Source: Diogma glabrata | Lineage: Eukaryota; Arthropoda; Insecta; Diptera; Cylindrotomidae | Assembly (NCBI GenBank): GCA_963693315.1 | Contig: OY856186.1 | Coordinates: 71,012,019 to 71,076,018 of the forward strand | Length of the DNA stretch: 64,000 nucleotides | Direction of reading: 5' to 3' | Shown: positions 1 to 12,900 of the stretch, in pieces | Numbering within the stretch: the first letter of the stretch is position 1 | How the letters are laid out: every line of letters begins with the position of its first letter | Translations under genes and position numbers: made by a program | The notes under the pieces: generated by a model | Database searches by the model: none | What the model was told of the DNA's origin: nothing | What the model saw: only the letters and a program-made list of their open reading frames with translations

Positions 1-1290
1 TGTAATAAATATCACTCAAATCATAAAAACAGGTGAATCGCCTACACACAGTGATAATTTTGATAATCCATATATACAAGATTGTTCGAATGAATCCCCT
101 ACACACAGCGATAATTTTGATAATCCAAATATTCAAGATTGTTCGAAAAATACTAGAAATGATATTTTATAGCAGTAATGAATATTTTTGGAAATTTATT
201 TTTCACTCAAAAAATAAAAAATGTATAGATGAGCAAACAGTTGAAATACCCTTTTGATCTCAGAAATTACAAACGACGTTGATGATTGTAGTAAATTGTT
301 TTTTGTAGTTCTCACTTGCAATAAGTATCACTTAAATCAGAGAAACAGGTGAATCCTCTACACACAATGATATTTTTGATAATCTGAGTATACAAGATTG
401 TTCGAAATCGTTTGTAGTAATTTTAGTAAACATGAATGTTTTTGGAAATTTTTTTCCAATCAAAAACTAGAAAAAAGTACAGTTGAGAAAAGCGTCGATT
501 TTTTTGATCTCAGAAACTACATACGACGTAGATGGTTTTAGTAAATTTTGTTTGTTTGAAGTGGCTCAAATTTACGTTTTAAATTTTGTGGTTACAAAAA
601 TTAACTTCTAAATGTATTCATTAGTACTAAAAAATACTGCAAACAATTACAAACAAATGTGTATACCTGTACTATTAAAATTATCACTGTGTGTAGGTAA
701 GATACCTGTTTTATTAATTTGAGTGATATTTATTACAACTAGTAACAAAAAAATTTTACTACAATCATCTACGTCGCGTCGTTTGTAGTTTCTGAAATCA
801 AAAAATATTTCCACTTTTTGCTCAACTGTAATTTTTTGAGTAAAAAAAAATTCTAAAAACATTCATCATTACTTTAAAATACTACAAACGATTTCGAACA
901 ATCAGGTTTACATGGATTATCAAAATTATCATTGTGTAACGGGGATTCACTTGTTTTGATAATTTAAGTGATATTTATTACAACTACAAACAAAAAAAAT
1001 TAATACAAACATTAACGTCGTTTGTAGTTTCTTAGATCAAAAGAATATACCAAATTTTTGCTCAACTGTAAGTTGTTTTATTTTTTGAGTAAAAAAAAAA
1101 TTTCAAAAAATATTCATCATTACTATAAAATACTACAAATGATTCGAACAATGATTCGAACAATTGTTTGCTTGGATTATCAAGATTATCAATGTGTGTA
1201 TTCACCTGTTTTTATGATTTGAGTGATATTTATTACAACTACAAACAAAAAAATTTTACTACAAACATCTACGTCGTTTGTAGTTTCCAA
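1..1290. repeat. Satellite array in inverted (head-to-head) arrangement
   Basis: A 245-315 bp unit occurs twice in forward orientation (about 1-540) and three times in reverse orientation (about 640-1290). The anchor ACAGGTGAATC is at 29 and 345. On the reverse side the anchor ACGTCG is at 771, 1015 and 1271, a spacing of 244 and 256 bp. The first forward unit is longer because about 58 bp around ATTGTTCGAA is locally duplicated (near 87-147), and a similar short duplication (GATTCGAACAAT twice) lies at 1140-1162 in the reverse arm. The array runs off the left edge. Short frames inside it are products of the repeat and are not genes. Confidence 0.85.
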
Positions 1291-1379
1291 AAATATTTTT
1301 CTTTTTTTTCCCTTATGTTCGGATTCTCAAGTTCACACAGCTCCAATTGACATATATCAAAAGACAGTAATTGGTACCT

Positions 1380-1550
1380 GCATTTATAAGAGCTAGACTG
1401 GAACAACATCAGAGCACATAGAATGGGCAAAAATGTTTAAATAAATATTCAGCATATTTTTTGCTTGAATGCGAAAGTTTGGCAGAGTCCAAAAACATAT
1501 ATATAGAAATCTCTAACTGCCTCGACGGTAAGATGAAAAATCAGAAGTGA
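1380..1550 (+). pseudogene. C-terminal scrap of a non-LTR retrotransposon polyprotein
   Basis: One frame reads AFIRARLEQHQST, a stop, then a stretch ending in YFLLECESLAESKN. This resembles the zinc-binding tail after the RNase H/RT part of jockey- and R1-like LINEs, where a His-rich segment is followed by a Leu-Leu-Glu-Cys-x-x-Leu-Ala block. One in-frame stop and loss of the first Cys pair show that it is dead. No RT motif is attached. It could be a chance likeness, since the match is short. Confidence 0.35.
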
Positions 1551-1559
1551 ACTGATGAA

Positions 1560-2940
1560 AGGCTTGCGATTTGGAAATGCAATAAATACCAACATATTAC
1601 AAAAGCTCACCACTGAGTTAAACTCTATCTTGTTATCCCTAACAGCGCAAATGACAGTAACAGAAAAAAGAGGTGGTTCTATCGGTCATCTTCCTATGCA
1701 AAACAAAAAAATTTTACAATACATCTATCCCACAATAAAATTTGTTTCATTTGTCGAGACAACTGGCATCTTATTTCCTATAATATAACTCAATTTTACT
1801 CTGAAATAAAACAAAAGAACAATTGTTAATTCGTTTAAATTTTAAAAACACCATCCATGCATATTCCCTTTCCATAAAATATTCCCTTTCCAAAAAATCT
1901 GACGACACTCATTCGCATTTCTCATGCAGATAAGATTTAAAACAAAGTTAAGATTATCCTTAAAATACTTTAAGAAATATATTGTAACAATTGTAACCAT
2001 GCTTTATGTAACTCCATAAAAAAGGAAGAATTTTAGTTATCACAATCCATTGAGTTACTTTCACTTTTGTTTCACAAAAAAAACTATGATCCCTAAAAAA
2101 TATCTAAGCCGTGATAGAAATGAAAGTGATTTTTTTTAATGTTTACGTGAATGTTTTACAAGTTCATTTATTTTGTTTCAAAAAGTCAAATTTTATTTTC
2201 GTGTTAAATTTTAACACATAAATGCTCCGTTTACTTACAAAGGAGTCTACGAACACGCATACACATATATGTTGTATATTGATTACAGATAGATAGTACT
2301 ACGAGTCTGACATTTTTTTCTTCGCTATGATTTTAAGCAAAGAAAATACTCTAAATATATTGATTAAAAATTGGCGCCGAATGGTCTGTATTTCGCAAGA
2401 TTTTTCTGTATTTCGAATAAAACAAAAATGAATTACGAATAAAAAGACAATCGGACAATTTCTTCCGTTCATTGCCATTGTATCATTATTCTCTTTAGCG
2501 TTTATCGATTTATTCAATGAAAGATTTAATATAATTAGATAATATAATATCAAAAGTATTGCTGCCGTTTGTAGTCTTTTAGATGAAAATTGTAATCGGA
2601 TGCCAACATTCAAATATTAGACTGGCGACTTGTTAATAACCAAATACATATTTTAATTTAATTTAATGTTATTTTTACAGAAAAAAATTATCAATTTTTA
2701 AACAAAGCCGGTAGAATTAAATCGGCTTTTAATTTTTTGATTCAAAAGTTCTATCAACACCACTTTTACAGTTTCCGATAATATAAGTTTTGCTCATGTG
2801 CACCAGTGTGTCTTGTGTCTATCTCCTTCAACTTATTTATGTATATTTTTATTTTTGCTATACTTGTAGTTTAGTACATAAATAACCTAAACTTTTAAGA
2901 AACTTTTCTTCGTTGATGATGTTTTTTTTCATATAGTATT
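1560..2940. other. AT-rich stretch with no supported gene
   Basis: I see no family match, no tandem repeat and no RNA gene. The short frames present (up to 104 codons) have low-complexity composition. Confidence 0.5.
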
Positions 2941-2948
2941 TAAATTTA

Positions 2949-3290
2949 CTTCGGTATGAAAGACTTAAGTATTATAATCTGGAGCCAAAAGTGAAAATCT
3001 TACCACCAGATTTTGACATTTCTGGACGGTTAAGGTGACCGACGAAAACAAGAAAACTACTTGAACGATTTCAATAATTTTCTAAAAATAAGTTATGTTA
3101 ATGGTAAGACCCGAAAGGACGATGGGTTCGAGAAATGTACCGGAAGTGTGTCAAAAAATGCAAATTTTCATATTTTTTACTTAAAATAAGTTTTTTATTT
3201 TCAATAAAAATGAGTAGTAGCTTTGAATCTGGAGAAATATTGATGGTCAGCAACTGTATGTAAGACCAGAAGCTTCATTATTGAGCAAGC
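2949..3290 (+). repeat. Dispersed repeat B, copy 1
   Basis: This stretch matches the reverse complement of 14340-14715 along most of its length. Shared landmarks in the same order are ACTTCGGTNTGAAAGAC, the block GCCGAAAGGACGATG (here CCCGAAAGGACGATG), GGAAGTGTGTCAAAAAATG, TGGAGAAAT and a GTATGTNARACC segment. Divergence is high, so this is an old interspersed element. No coding capacity or terminal structure is evident, and the family is not recognised. Confidence 0.75.
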
Positions 3291-3299
3291 CCGCGTCAC

Positions 3300-5220
3300 C
3301 GCGGTTTTAGCATCCGGACTGACCCCCTCTGATTTCGATAAAATTTCATATACAGATAGCCAACGACGAAATAGAAATACCATATTTCTTTCGAAAACTA
3401 AAATTTCGCGCTGGGGATGACACAGGGTGGTGGCAAAGTTTTACGGTTTAGCGAAACATTAGTATCATTGGCTACCGATTTCTAAAGATTGACTAAACCG
3501 ATTTAAGTCATTTATAGCTCATTGGAAAGATAATTAATAGGATTTATAAAAAGAATTATTTGAAAACTGTTGTGAGCAGTTTGAAAAGAAGTATTTACAC
3601 TCAAGGAATAGGTTTTCTGCACCAATAGCAGAAGATAGGTTGGAAAATATCATCTCGATTCATATTAAGTGTCGTTTTTTCACAAAAGTGTTCTCCACAA
3701 AAGTTGTAAATATTGAAAAAAACATTTAGCCTAAATGGAGCTGGGTTGCAAAAATATCAGGCCGGTTCATATTAAACGTCGTTTTCACAAAAATTGTTAT
3801 TCAAACTCCATAATTATAATTCGAACCACTGTCCCGCATACACCTTTGCCTTAACCGAAATTTTCATAGTCGTTTTCATTTTGTCCTGTACACATAGTTT
3901 CACAAACTCAATCTATAATCATCATCTGCTATAGTTTCCGTTAAAAAAATTATTGTCCTAAAATAGTTGTGCAATATTTCTCCAATGTAATTTCCTTTAC
4001 TCAATTTGTATTCGTACTTCCGCTATTTTCATATAGATTTTCTACAATCGTCTATCAATTAATAATATTTTCCAATGCAGTTTCCTGTATTCAATTGGTA
4101 TTCGTTAATTGCTGGAAGATTATCTTAAAATAAATTACGTTATATCATATAAATATTACAATCAATACTCTGCTATACATTGGTTATAGTGTCCTATTTT
4201 AATGCCTGTTGGTTGTAATAATTCCTTAGTGGATACACTAACAAATGTAATTTCCTAAATTCGTTTCATAATATATGTCTCTGTTTATGGTTTTTTCACA
4301 TTTTTTTGTGTTACTCCCTTGAAATGGAGTTGTGATGCTAGACTAAACCCGAAAAAAAACTCGGAAATTATATATCTACTGTGTAAGCAACGTAATTTCC
4401 GCCGTTCTTCCACCTGCACTGGAGTTATTGGCCTTAACTTGGCTCAACCGGGTTACGTAATACAACACGCGTTAATATTCAACCAATTTCACCTAATTCA
4501 GCAGTGGTATGATCATTTTCATATAAATAATCAACTTCCATCCAACCAGCACCGGATTTAATAGGCGGGTAGTGTCACAATCATTCACTATTCATCCGTA
4601 ATTCAGTAATGTTTTAATTAATTGCACATAATTCGGTAATCAGTCATCCATCAGTGCGTGCTGTGATAATTCTGGTACGCATGTCTTACCATTCATATTG
4701 ATATAAAATTGCTCAACATCTATCCACGATCACATAATTTATCGATTTTCGTACAATTAACATCCGCATCTGCCTGATTTGCCAGCCTGTTTGTTGTTTA
4801 TAAATTCATCGGAATGAAAGGTCCGGGAGAGATGATCAGCTAAACACATCGGTGAACTAGGGCGAGGTCTGGACTATCCATGGGGTGAGTTTATTTTAAA
4901 TATATGTATGTAAGGGTGTGTATGTATGTAAGAAAGGGTGTGTGAGTGCGTGTACGTTTCTTTTTGTTGCTTTCATGCATAAATCATTATACCGAGTAAT
5001 ATCGCAAACCACTATTATAAAAATGCTTGTTAGAGCTCTGAATGTGCTGCTCCTTGAATTCAATTTCTCGTTTATTTTTTTTGACACTTACTATTAGCAA
5101 TTGATTTCAATTTTTCTTTGTTGGTTAAACACGTATAAACAAAAATGTCATCGGTAACGCATAATGCATCACAGGATAAGCAAACGAAGAATTATTCGTG
5201 AATTAAAATTGATCTATAGA
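3300..5220. other. Stretch with no supported gene
   Basis: Mixed AT-rich sequence. The 60-80 codon frames here show no recognisable domain. A more GC-balanced patch near 3280-3420 and 4320-4560 has no supported identity. Confidence 0.45.
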
Positions 5221-5221
5221 A

Positions 5222-5350
5222 ATGGAGCTTCGATACCTTGACGTTGAATTATTTGATTTAATTCGAAAGGCATACAAAATAATCAAGCTTCGATACCTTG
5301 ACGTTGAATTATTTGATTTAATTCGCAAGGCATACAAAATAATCAAGTGA
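5222..5350 (+). CDS. Small frame made of two identical 20-codon repeats (hypothetical)
   Basis: From ATG at 5222 the frame reads M-E, then a 20-residue block beginning LRYLDVELFD and ending KAYKIIK, then the same block again, then TGA. The repeat is exactly 60 bp, so duplication kept the frame, and the single difference between copies (CGA to CGC at the Arg codon) is silent. An in-frame stop at 5210-5212 closes the frame upstream. The product would be a 42-residue, strongly amphipathic, basic peptide. There is no homology I recognise and no visible promoter or splice context. The open frame may be accidental, because one duplicated 20-codon stretch without stops is enough to create it. Confidence 0.2.
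   Translation: MELRYLDVELFDLIRKAYKIIKLRYLDVELFDLIRKAYKIIK
5228..5347. repeat. 60-bp tandem duplication
   Basis: Unit one is 5228-5287 and unit two is 5288-5347. They differ at a single base (A versus C in ATTCG[A/C]AAGG), so the duplication is recent. Confidence 0.97.
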
Positions 5351-5540
5351 ACGATCACTACCAATTTGCATAAAATAAAAAGCTACTAAATTCGTTTCTG
5401 GTACTAAACGCTTACAACCATTGCACTTACCTTTACGTTTGAAATGATATTATATGGTCTCAATTTTCGAGAACTTTAACCTAGTTTGCTTTTGGTTAAA
5501 GAATTATGGCGGATTATTTCATGAGTATCTATGTGTGCAT

Positions 5541-5640
5541 GTGTGGGTGGGAGTGTGTGTGGGTGTGTGTGGGTGTGTGTGGGTGTGTGTGGGTGTGTGT
5601 GGGTGTGTGTGTGTGGCTGTGTGTGAGGGTGCGCGAATGC
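5541..5640. repeat. TG-rich minisatellite with a 10-bp register
   Basis: The decamer GTGTGTGTGG (frame of reading arbitrary) repeats at least five times without slippage between about 5551 and 5610 and grades into (TG)n on both sides. The apparent frames on both strands are translations of this repeat. Confidence 0.95.
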
Positions 5641-6064
5641 CTGCAGTGTGAGAGCGTGTGAATGTGTGTTGTGAATGGTGGGGGTTGGACGGGGTGATCG
5701 TGGTTCTTTCGCATAAGGGAGTCGCCCGAGTCTACTCAGTTCACTTATTTTAATTTTTTTCCTCCGTTCACTTAGTCTCGAAATACGCGTACAACACTGT
5801 TATTTGTAATGGAGCAGCAAGAATCATTTCTCGATCCCATAGGCTGAAGCTAGCATGGGGCTAACTAAATCTCATCCAGGTGCGCGACCTGCTATGCCAC
5901 TTCGCTGCTATGCCGCGAAGAAGCTCTTCACTACAAATTAGTTAATTAATTGTAATCAAAACTTGATTCCCTACAACATCGTCGCACTGTTGCTGACCTC
6001 GTTGTTTTTTACAAATATCGTCATCAACAGTGCTCAGGAGAAATCAGCAGCATCATGCCTCAAA

Positions 6065-6293
6065 CTTATTCTTACCTTCGTTCCACTCGGCAATCGGCTA
6101 CCGCAAACAGTTAAACGGTCGAGATCCCGCGCTGTCATACTGGCAGATCGCAGAAATACTTCTTTGCCGCACTGCATACAAATGGAATGGTTTGCCGAAA
6201 TCCATAGTATCAGGTGGCTTCAATCCGCAGAGGTTAAAAAAAAGCGTTCATCAACAGCTTAGAACGCAAGTTGTTTTGGAACCTACGTCTTAA
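6065..6293 (+). pseudogene. C-terminal tail of a LINE reverse transcriptase protein
   Basis: The frame contains a segment reading NGRDPALSYWQIAEILLCRT followed by AYKWNGLPKSIVSGG and LKKSVHQQL. This pattern, an Arg-rich start, a Trp-Asn-x-Leu-Pro core and an Phe/Leu-Lys-x-x-[VL]-x-x-x-[LI] end, is the common C-terminal tail of jockey/CR1-type RT proteins. The same tail occurs in LINE B near 32950-33085 (LWNSMPGSVFP and FKENVHRHL). No RT core is attached, so this is the 3' end of a heavily 5'-truncated copy. Confidence 0.5.
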
Positions 6294-6299
6294 AAGGTA

Positions 6300-9010
6300 T
6301 TTATGTGTTGTTGTGACACATATTCTAAACCCTATATTTAAAAAAAAAAAATTCTTTACTATGGTTGGCTAGTAAGGAGGAAGTAGAAGAGTTGAATCAC
6401 ATTCAAATAATGTGGGTGCGTGAAACATTTTAATTTTTAAATGTAATAATTATATTTTATGTGGTGTGTTTGATGGTCTTGGTTCCTCCGACTTTTGGGG
6501 TCGTCAGAGTCCCTGTTATTTGCTCATTTGCATTAGTCTTCTCCGTTGAAACTTTTGTGTGCAATTCAGTATTTGTGATAGGCTGGGGAAAGGTATAATT
6601 GAACTCATAAACTGAAGCCAGTCGGAAAGTTTAAATCTCAAGGCACGTAATTTCTCTAATGTTTCTGATAGTGTTTCCACTATCAGGAGTGAACAATTTT
6701 GAATAAGAGCTTTTTCACGTTTTGTTTCCCCGATCAGTTCCAAACCTAATTGATCGAAAAACTTAAACAACGAATGATAGAAAATTGAGTAGTTTTTAAT
6801 GAAAAATATAGTAAAGTGTCAAATACACATAATTATATTTATTAGGGTGGTGTAGGGTGGTGTCATTTGAAAGTCCGCTTAATTTAAGAAACATTGCAAT
6901 TGATTTTACAATTTAGAAGCGCACAGTTTTTGAATATTCTAAGAAAAGTGCAAGCTTAAGTTGAAGCTCACCCGCTGCCTTTGCGTTTCGTGCTTGATTG
7001 TCCGAAAAAAAAATCGCTAAATTTATCGTGAATCTCTTGTACGTTGCTTGATTGGCGCCCAGGATGGACTGCCGCTCGAATTAATGTAAGTTAAGCCTCA
7101 GCATTGTCCAGCCATTTGCCTGGAAGCACTTCCAGTACATTGGCAGTTAAAATTTTGCATTCGAAATCAGCAGCAGTGGCATAACCCCATTATTTGGCGA
7201 AAAAAAATTATGCAAAGTGCTTTTGGTATGCACCACAAAGCATATGGCAATTACCAAAAAATGTCGACGGATCGAAGACAATCCACAAAGAACGATGATT
7301 GAACTTCAACCTACTCGCATCGATGGTTGCGGAGTATTTGGCGTCCATGTGGCAGAGACCGAGCGATATATGAAAAAGACTGCACCATTGCTGGCTCACC
7401 GTTGAAAAATAAAGATTCAAATAGCTCGGTTGAAATATGAATCGCCAACGCCGGCGAAATTGTTTTGAACGAAATCAATATTATACTCGAGTAATTGTGA
7501 TATTTAAATATGTAATTTAAATTGAATTTAATAAATTTATATTTTTTATATGTTTGAAACTAAATAAACTACAAAGACTTCAAACGACTTAAATAAAAAT
7601 TTAATTTAATATTTACCTGCAAGTAATCACCTTTCAATTCTTCATAGATCCCGTCGAATGTTTCCTCATTTATATGCTGAATTTACTGACGCTTTAGACA
7701 TTTGAAAATATTACATGAGAGTACTGTATGAATCAGCGGTGGCTTGAAAACGGAGAATCACTGTCAATCTTTCGGTATTAGTAATTGCCTTTCGGAGATA
7801 ATTCAAATTCTAGAAAAACTAGAATACTTATCCGCTAACAATTCCAGACCCATTTTGTTCGATATTTTTTTCATTGCTCATTGCAATCATTGTTTATTGC
7901 ACAATTCTGCAGTAGTGTAAGCCACCTTAAAATAGTTTTGAATAAAATTAATAACCAGAAATCAGTCCATAACTCTAAAACTTAATTGTGTGATGAATCT
8001 AGAAGCTGAAGATATAGCTTAAGTACAAGTTTTATTAAAAATGATTCGATGTGGCTACTAATATAATTAAACTATGACTCGCTACATCGTCGTAATTGTG
8101 GGATGACTTAATCCCGGAAGGCCGAAATATTTGTGATTTCATCACATCATCCTGAGATAGTAAAATTAGCGGGAAATGAGAAGCCCTACTCCTATATCGT
8201 ATTCCTAACGAAATCTCTCTAAATAGTGGTATGAGATATCACACGTTAACTCATGTCAATAGGAGAGACTTGAACGGAGACTTTAAGTACGTTAGAATGT
8301 CACACCTGTAGATCAAATTGATCTTCCCTTGCGATAATTGAAAATTTGAAGAAGTAAGCGAGTGCAGTCTTAAAAGTCTAATAATTTACTTACCTCGAAC
8401 CTGATTTTGTTTTTATTTTTTTACAGCGATCCATAAAAATCCGTCATCATTTTTTCCCAGAACTCTATCAAATTTAATGCATAGCCGTCCTGGCAAAAGT
8501 GTGTCAAATCCAATTTGGTTACAAAAAAACACGAACAAATTGAACAAATAATTAATAATTTTCTTAAATATCAAATTAAAATTTATATAGTTTTCTTTTC
8601 GTATAATTATCGTATAAAAAAAATTCATTAAAATGAATCGCTTCGTTAGTTTTAAAGAATAAATTTTTTTTAAGAAATATAGTACTTTGTTGTAAACCAA
8701 CATAAAAATATTGCTCAACAATCAGTGAAAATTCAATTGCAATATTCAAATTTTTATATTATAGAGTAAAGATGATTGTTGAGTTAAATCAATGTAGTTC
8801 TGAATGTTTTTAAATGAGGAATAAATTGTACTTAAATGCGTGTGGAATGAAGATATTATTGCTCATATATAAATAGGTTTAGAAATTTTTCTAATTATTC
8901 AATGACACTAAAACATTTGAACTTTTACGGAAGATTCTGATTCTAGTTAACTTCAATAACTTTGTGTTTTATTTTACATTTTAAATTTATGTTACTTAAC
9001 GACAGAGTCT
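6300..9010. other. Stretch with no supported gene
   Basis: I find no convincing family signal. Frames at 6516-6770 (minus) and 7217-7405 (plus) were considered and left unassigned. An A-run with AATAAA-like sites is common throughout. Confidence 0.4.
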
Positions 9011-9012
9011 CA

Positions 9013-10007
9013 ACTAGCATTATGTAAGTGCTTAGATCTGGTCCGGTTACGGCTTTCTCTATCACCGGATCAGGCACTCTGAACTGGCTATGAAAAGTAA
9101 TGTAACTCCTCGAACTATCCAAGCCTGATCAGGTAGCTTGACTAGAACCGAATCAGGGCCGCATTATTTAAAATAGGGAATTTGCATGTCCAAATTTTGT
9201 AATTTATTTTAAAAAAGTATTTTGAACTTATAAGTAGTCATAACTAGGGATTTTAGAAAGCGATTTTAATATTACAAAAAATCGATTAACAATCGATTTT
9301 TTTTCACTGACGATTTTTTTTAATTTATCTAATAAAACACAATCAGAAATTCGAGTTAAACGTGTACTATTATTAAATTCTTATTTATGTTGATTATATA
9401 AAGCCTAAAACTTTAATTTAATTTGTGTTGATTATTTCAAACCTTATAATTTTTGTTGTGTATTTTTAAATTAATAAGGCTGTAAAATATAATATTTAAT
9501 ATATAAATATATAAGGCTTTTGAATTTAATTTGATAAATTTGAAAAAAAAATAATTAATAACAAAATCGATTATTTTTTAAAGAAAACTGGATTTTTTAT
9601 TAATCGATTTTTCATGCTAAGAAAAACAATCCATTAATTAATAATCGATTTTTTATGTAGGATGTCACATCCCTAGTCATAAACGCAGAAAGCGATAACT
9701 AAACTAAAGTACATGTGAAATTTTGCCAACTATGTATACTAAACTGGATAGCACTCCAATGAGTTTAAAACAAATAAATTTTTTTAGCTATGAAATTTAT
9801 TTAGATAGGACATACCTTAATTGTCAAATCATAAATGATTCTAATCTGTCATTTACTGCGAGGAATGAGATAGGTCTTCGCAGTCCGACACGAATCAGGA
9901 CAAATAGGACGTACCCTATCCTGACATCAGGTATTATTTCTGACTTACCTTATTATACCCTGATCTGGCCCGGACCATATTAAGGCATGCCTGGAGAAAA
10001 TGCTAGT
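9013..10007. mobile_element. Possible diverged TIR element containing a hAT MITE
   Basis: ACTAGCATT at 9013 is mirrored by AATGCTAGT ending at 10007. Inside these ends, GGTCCGG (near 9040) is mirrored by CCGGACC (near 9970). The arms are about 70% alike over 35 bp. No target duplication could be fixed and no coding sequence survives. The MITE at 9245-9675 would be a later insertion. Confidence 0.3.
9245..9675. mobile_element. hAT-type MITE
   Basis: The ends are TAGGGAT and ATCCCTA, flanked by GTCATAAC (9237-9244) and GTCATAAA (9676-9683), an 8-bp duplication with one mismatch. An 8-bp duplication with TAGGG-type ends is characteristic of hAT superfamily elements. The 431-bp interior is noncoding and carries several ATCGATT motifs in both orientations near the ends, which may be subterminal transposase-binding repeats. 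Confidence 0.8.
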
Positions 10008-10019
10008 CGGGAAGTTTCA

Positions 10020-11190
10020 CTTTTAACTATTCTCTAAATAGCAACTTCTTTGTTGCAAATGGACCTCCTTTTATTTTATTTTTTGTTGTATTATTATTAT
10101 TAAGATATATAAAAGAATTTTGTTTTTATTTAATAAAAAATTTTATTTACAATTTTAAATTAGTTTTAATTTTACATTATAAGCTAAAACATTAAAGTTA
10201 AAAAAAAAATAAAAGTATTTATAATTAATTACTATTATTATTATGTTATATATTAGGTTAAAAAAAGTTTTTTTTTTTAAATTAGAAGTAGTTACAGTAG
10301 TTTTAGTTATTTAAATTAGTTGTTTTAAATTAATAATAATTTTAATTATTAATTAATAACTTAACTTTGGAATTTAATCTTATATTTATGTTTAACACCT
10401 AGTTAATTTAATTATGGTCTTTGGATAATTTATATTAAAACTTAAAATGTAATTACCTAAATGCTTTTTTAATATTAAACGAAATAGGCATGACATGGTT
10501 TCCTCTTGAATCGAAGTCAAGCTAATATTTAGTACAATCATATAAGGTAAAAAACGGTAAATCTCCGTGTTTAGTCAAATGCACAATTGAAAAACTAACT
10601 GCAATTTTTAATGCAAGCTTTGCTTTATGAGTTACGTAAAATGAGTTATTATTGAATGGCAAAGCAAATTTTGCATTAAAATTAATTTCAATGCAAACCT
10701 ACAAATTTTAATACAACTATTGCATCATAAGTTTTTTTTATAGAACTGCTAGAAGTTGCTACAATAATAAACTATAGCAGAAAAACAACTAATATTTGTT
10801 TTGAACACAACTGTAATCTTTAAGTTTTTGCTTCGTCAATGTTTGAATTCATTTCCTTTTTAATGGTAAAAGAATTTTGTAAAGAAATTAGATCAAGTAA
10901 GATTTGAAATTTTAAAGTGAATATAACATAGAAATATAAAGGAGCTGAAATCTCATAGCTCTGAGATATCAAGATTTCGGTTTTTGGTTGAGGATTTTGT
11001 TATAGTTTTCGGCATAAATTTTTTATGAGGTTATTGTTTTTAGTTATCGGCAGTGATGTATATTAAACATAAAACTCTTTGTAAAAGTACAGTATTTTAT
11101 CTCTGTTTAGAAATTTATTACAGAACTAACCTGAAACATCAATTCGTTGCCGGGAAATTATAACAGATCATAAATTAATAAAACTTAGTG
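10020..11190. other. Very AT-rich stretch with no supported gene
   Basis: It is dominated by A/T runs. A short imperfect inverted repeat built on AATGCAA and TTTGCTT lies at about 10606-10683. No frame longer than chance is visible. Confidence 0.5.
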
Positions 11191-12285
11191 AAAATACGAT
11201 ACACCCAGAAAACTACTCAAAAACCTCTTCATTAAAAGCGTTTCGAGAAAATATTATAAAATCGAGAATTCATATTTCTTTGAAATTTCCAAAAATATTC
11301 TAAAAACTAGCGGGACCCGGCGTGCTTTGCTACACCTATAAATAAAGTTTGTGTGTATACATTTTGTTGACGTAGTAGCAATAATTTCAAAGAGCAGGAA
11401 TGAGAAATGATTTTTTATTTTTTTTTAATATGAATGTAAAAGGATCAGCACTCTAGTTGATCAGCAAAATATAAAAAATTAGTATTATATATAAAACAAA
11501 GGATATATAAAAATACGCGATCAAATAAGTTTTCAGATGTGTAAGGTTTCAGGTGTGTTTCTATATTGAACATTATACGGAACAAATATAGATTCAAAAA
11601 TGTTCAGTGTTCATGCCGTTTAATATACGCTTTCTTTACTCATAGGTTATTAAAAAAGTTACAAAAAAATTGTAATCGTGATGTCATTCAATGGTCAGCA
11701 AGGTCAGTTAGAATAGTGACAATACATTCGATGAAGGTGAATACAAACACATTTACAAATTTTAAACATACACACATTAATTTTTATAAATAGAAGATAA
11801 TGATGCAAAAAGGATTAAAATTTTATTTTGGAGTTTTGTATTAAACTTCTAGGCAGTACTACGTGTTAATTCATAGGATGAGAAATATTTCTATTTAGTC
11901 AACATTCTTAGTCATTGTAGTCATTATTGGTTGTAGCAAATCAATGCGAAACTAATATCTGACACACGGTCAATATATTGCCATATATAGACAACATTAT
12001 GGGAATATTAATTTTTTGGAGTTTTGTGAGTGATTAAGCTTAAAGTAATTGTTGAAAGTAATATTCCCGACAAAAAGTAATTATTGTCGGGTGGGAATTG
12101 AACTTATACTTATCAGAGACATCATTCCGATAGACGTTGTCCTGCATGATATTTCAAGCGATTAGGATATTAAACAAAGTATGAAATGAAAGACAAATAG
12201 AATAAAAATTTCATTATTCTTTATTTTGAAATAACATCAATTTTTCTAAAAACAATTCGTTATAATCAATATTGTTTGTTTAATT

Positions 12286-12900
12286 TTATCTTAATGCAAG
12301 TTGATGAACAATATTTGTAGTCAATTCCTGAGGAGTATAAATGAATAAATTTGATGGTTTTCCAACGCGAGAACACGCCACATATAATTGGCCATGTGAA
12401 AAGACCGGATTTTCTAGATCCAACCCACAAATCGACATTGTTTGACCTTGTGACTTATTAATAGTCATGGCAAACTCCAAGCGAATTGGAAATTGCAAAC
12501 GTCTGAATGGAATGGGTGAGTCTGAAAGGATCATTTGAATTCGTGGCAGAAGAACAACTCCACCTTCAAATTAGCCGTTCAAAACTGTAGCTTCAAGAAC
12601 ATTGCCCAAAGTTTTTTTTTATGACTAATCTTGTACCGTTGCATAGCTTAGGTGGATTTAAATTCCGAAGCAAAATTATTGGTGAGCCAATTTTTAATCG
12701 CAAGTTGTGGCATTCCTGGTAAATCCAGCGAATTAAAAAGTTCAACAGGATAGTTTACTGCTTCGTCAGGATCCGTAACAGTGTCGATCGATTTGAACAA
12801 TATCTCATTGCCGGGTAATGACTGTTGTATTTTGAAGATAATAGCGTAAACATCGATATTTTTTGACGCTAAAATAGCTCGTTTACGAAGCCACGCATGA
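12286..12900 (-). pseudogene. C-terminal part of a Helitron PIF1-like helicase
   Basis: Homology starts near HAWLRKRAILASKN (about 12890) and runs through FKSIDTVTDPDEAVNYP and NSLDLPGMP. After frame damage around 12540-12650 it resumes as a block reading FAMTINKSQGQTM and YVACSRVGKPSNLFIYTP. These are the hallmark last motifs of the SF1 helicase of Helitrons (RecD/PIF1 motifs V-VI, with the SQGQT and ACSR signatures). Walker A and B lie upstream in intact proteins and are absent here. The protein unwinds DNA during rolling-circle transposition in the family. The copy has stops and frameshifts at 12540-12660 and is dead. Confidence 0.85.

Noticed and set aside
5454..5714. Overlapping Val/Cys-rich and His/Thr-rich frames on both strands
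   Set aside because: Both are readings of the TG-rich decamer minisatellite.
6516..6770. Minus-strand 84-codon frame rich in Leu and Glu
   Set aside because: No family match or splice context; it could be coiled-coil-like by composition, but this is not enough for a call.
7217..7405. Plus-strand 62-codon frame with Cys and Arg residues, considered as a transposase tail
   Set aside because: Cys spacing does not fit the piggyBac C-terminal finger or another known tail.
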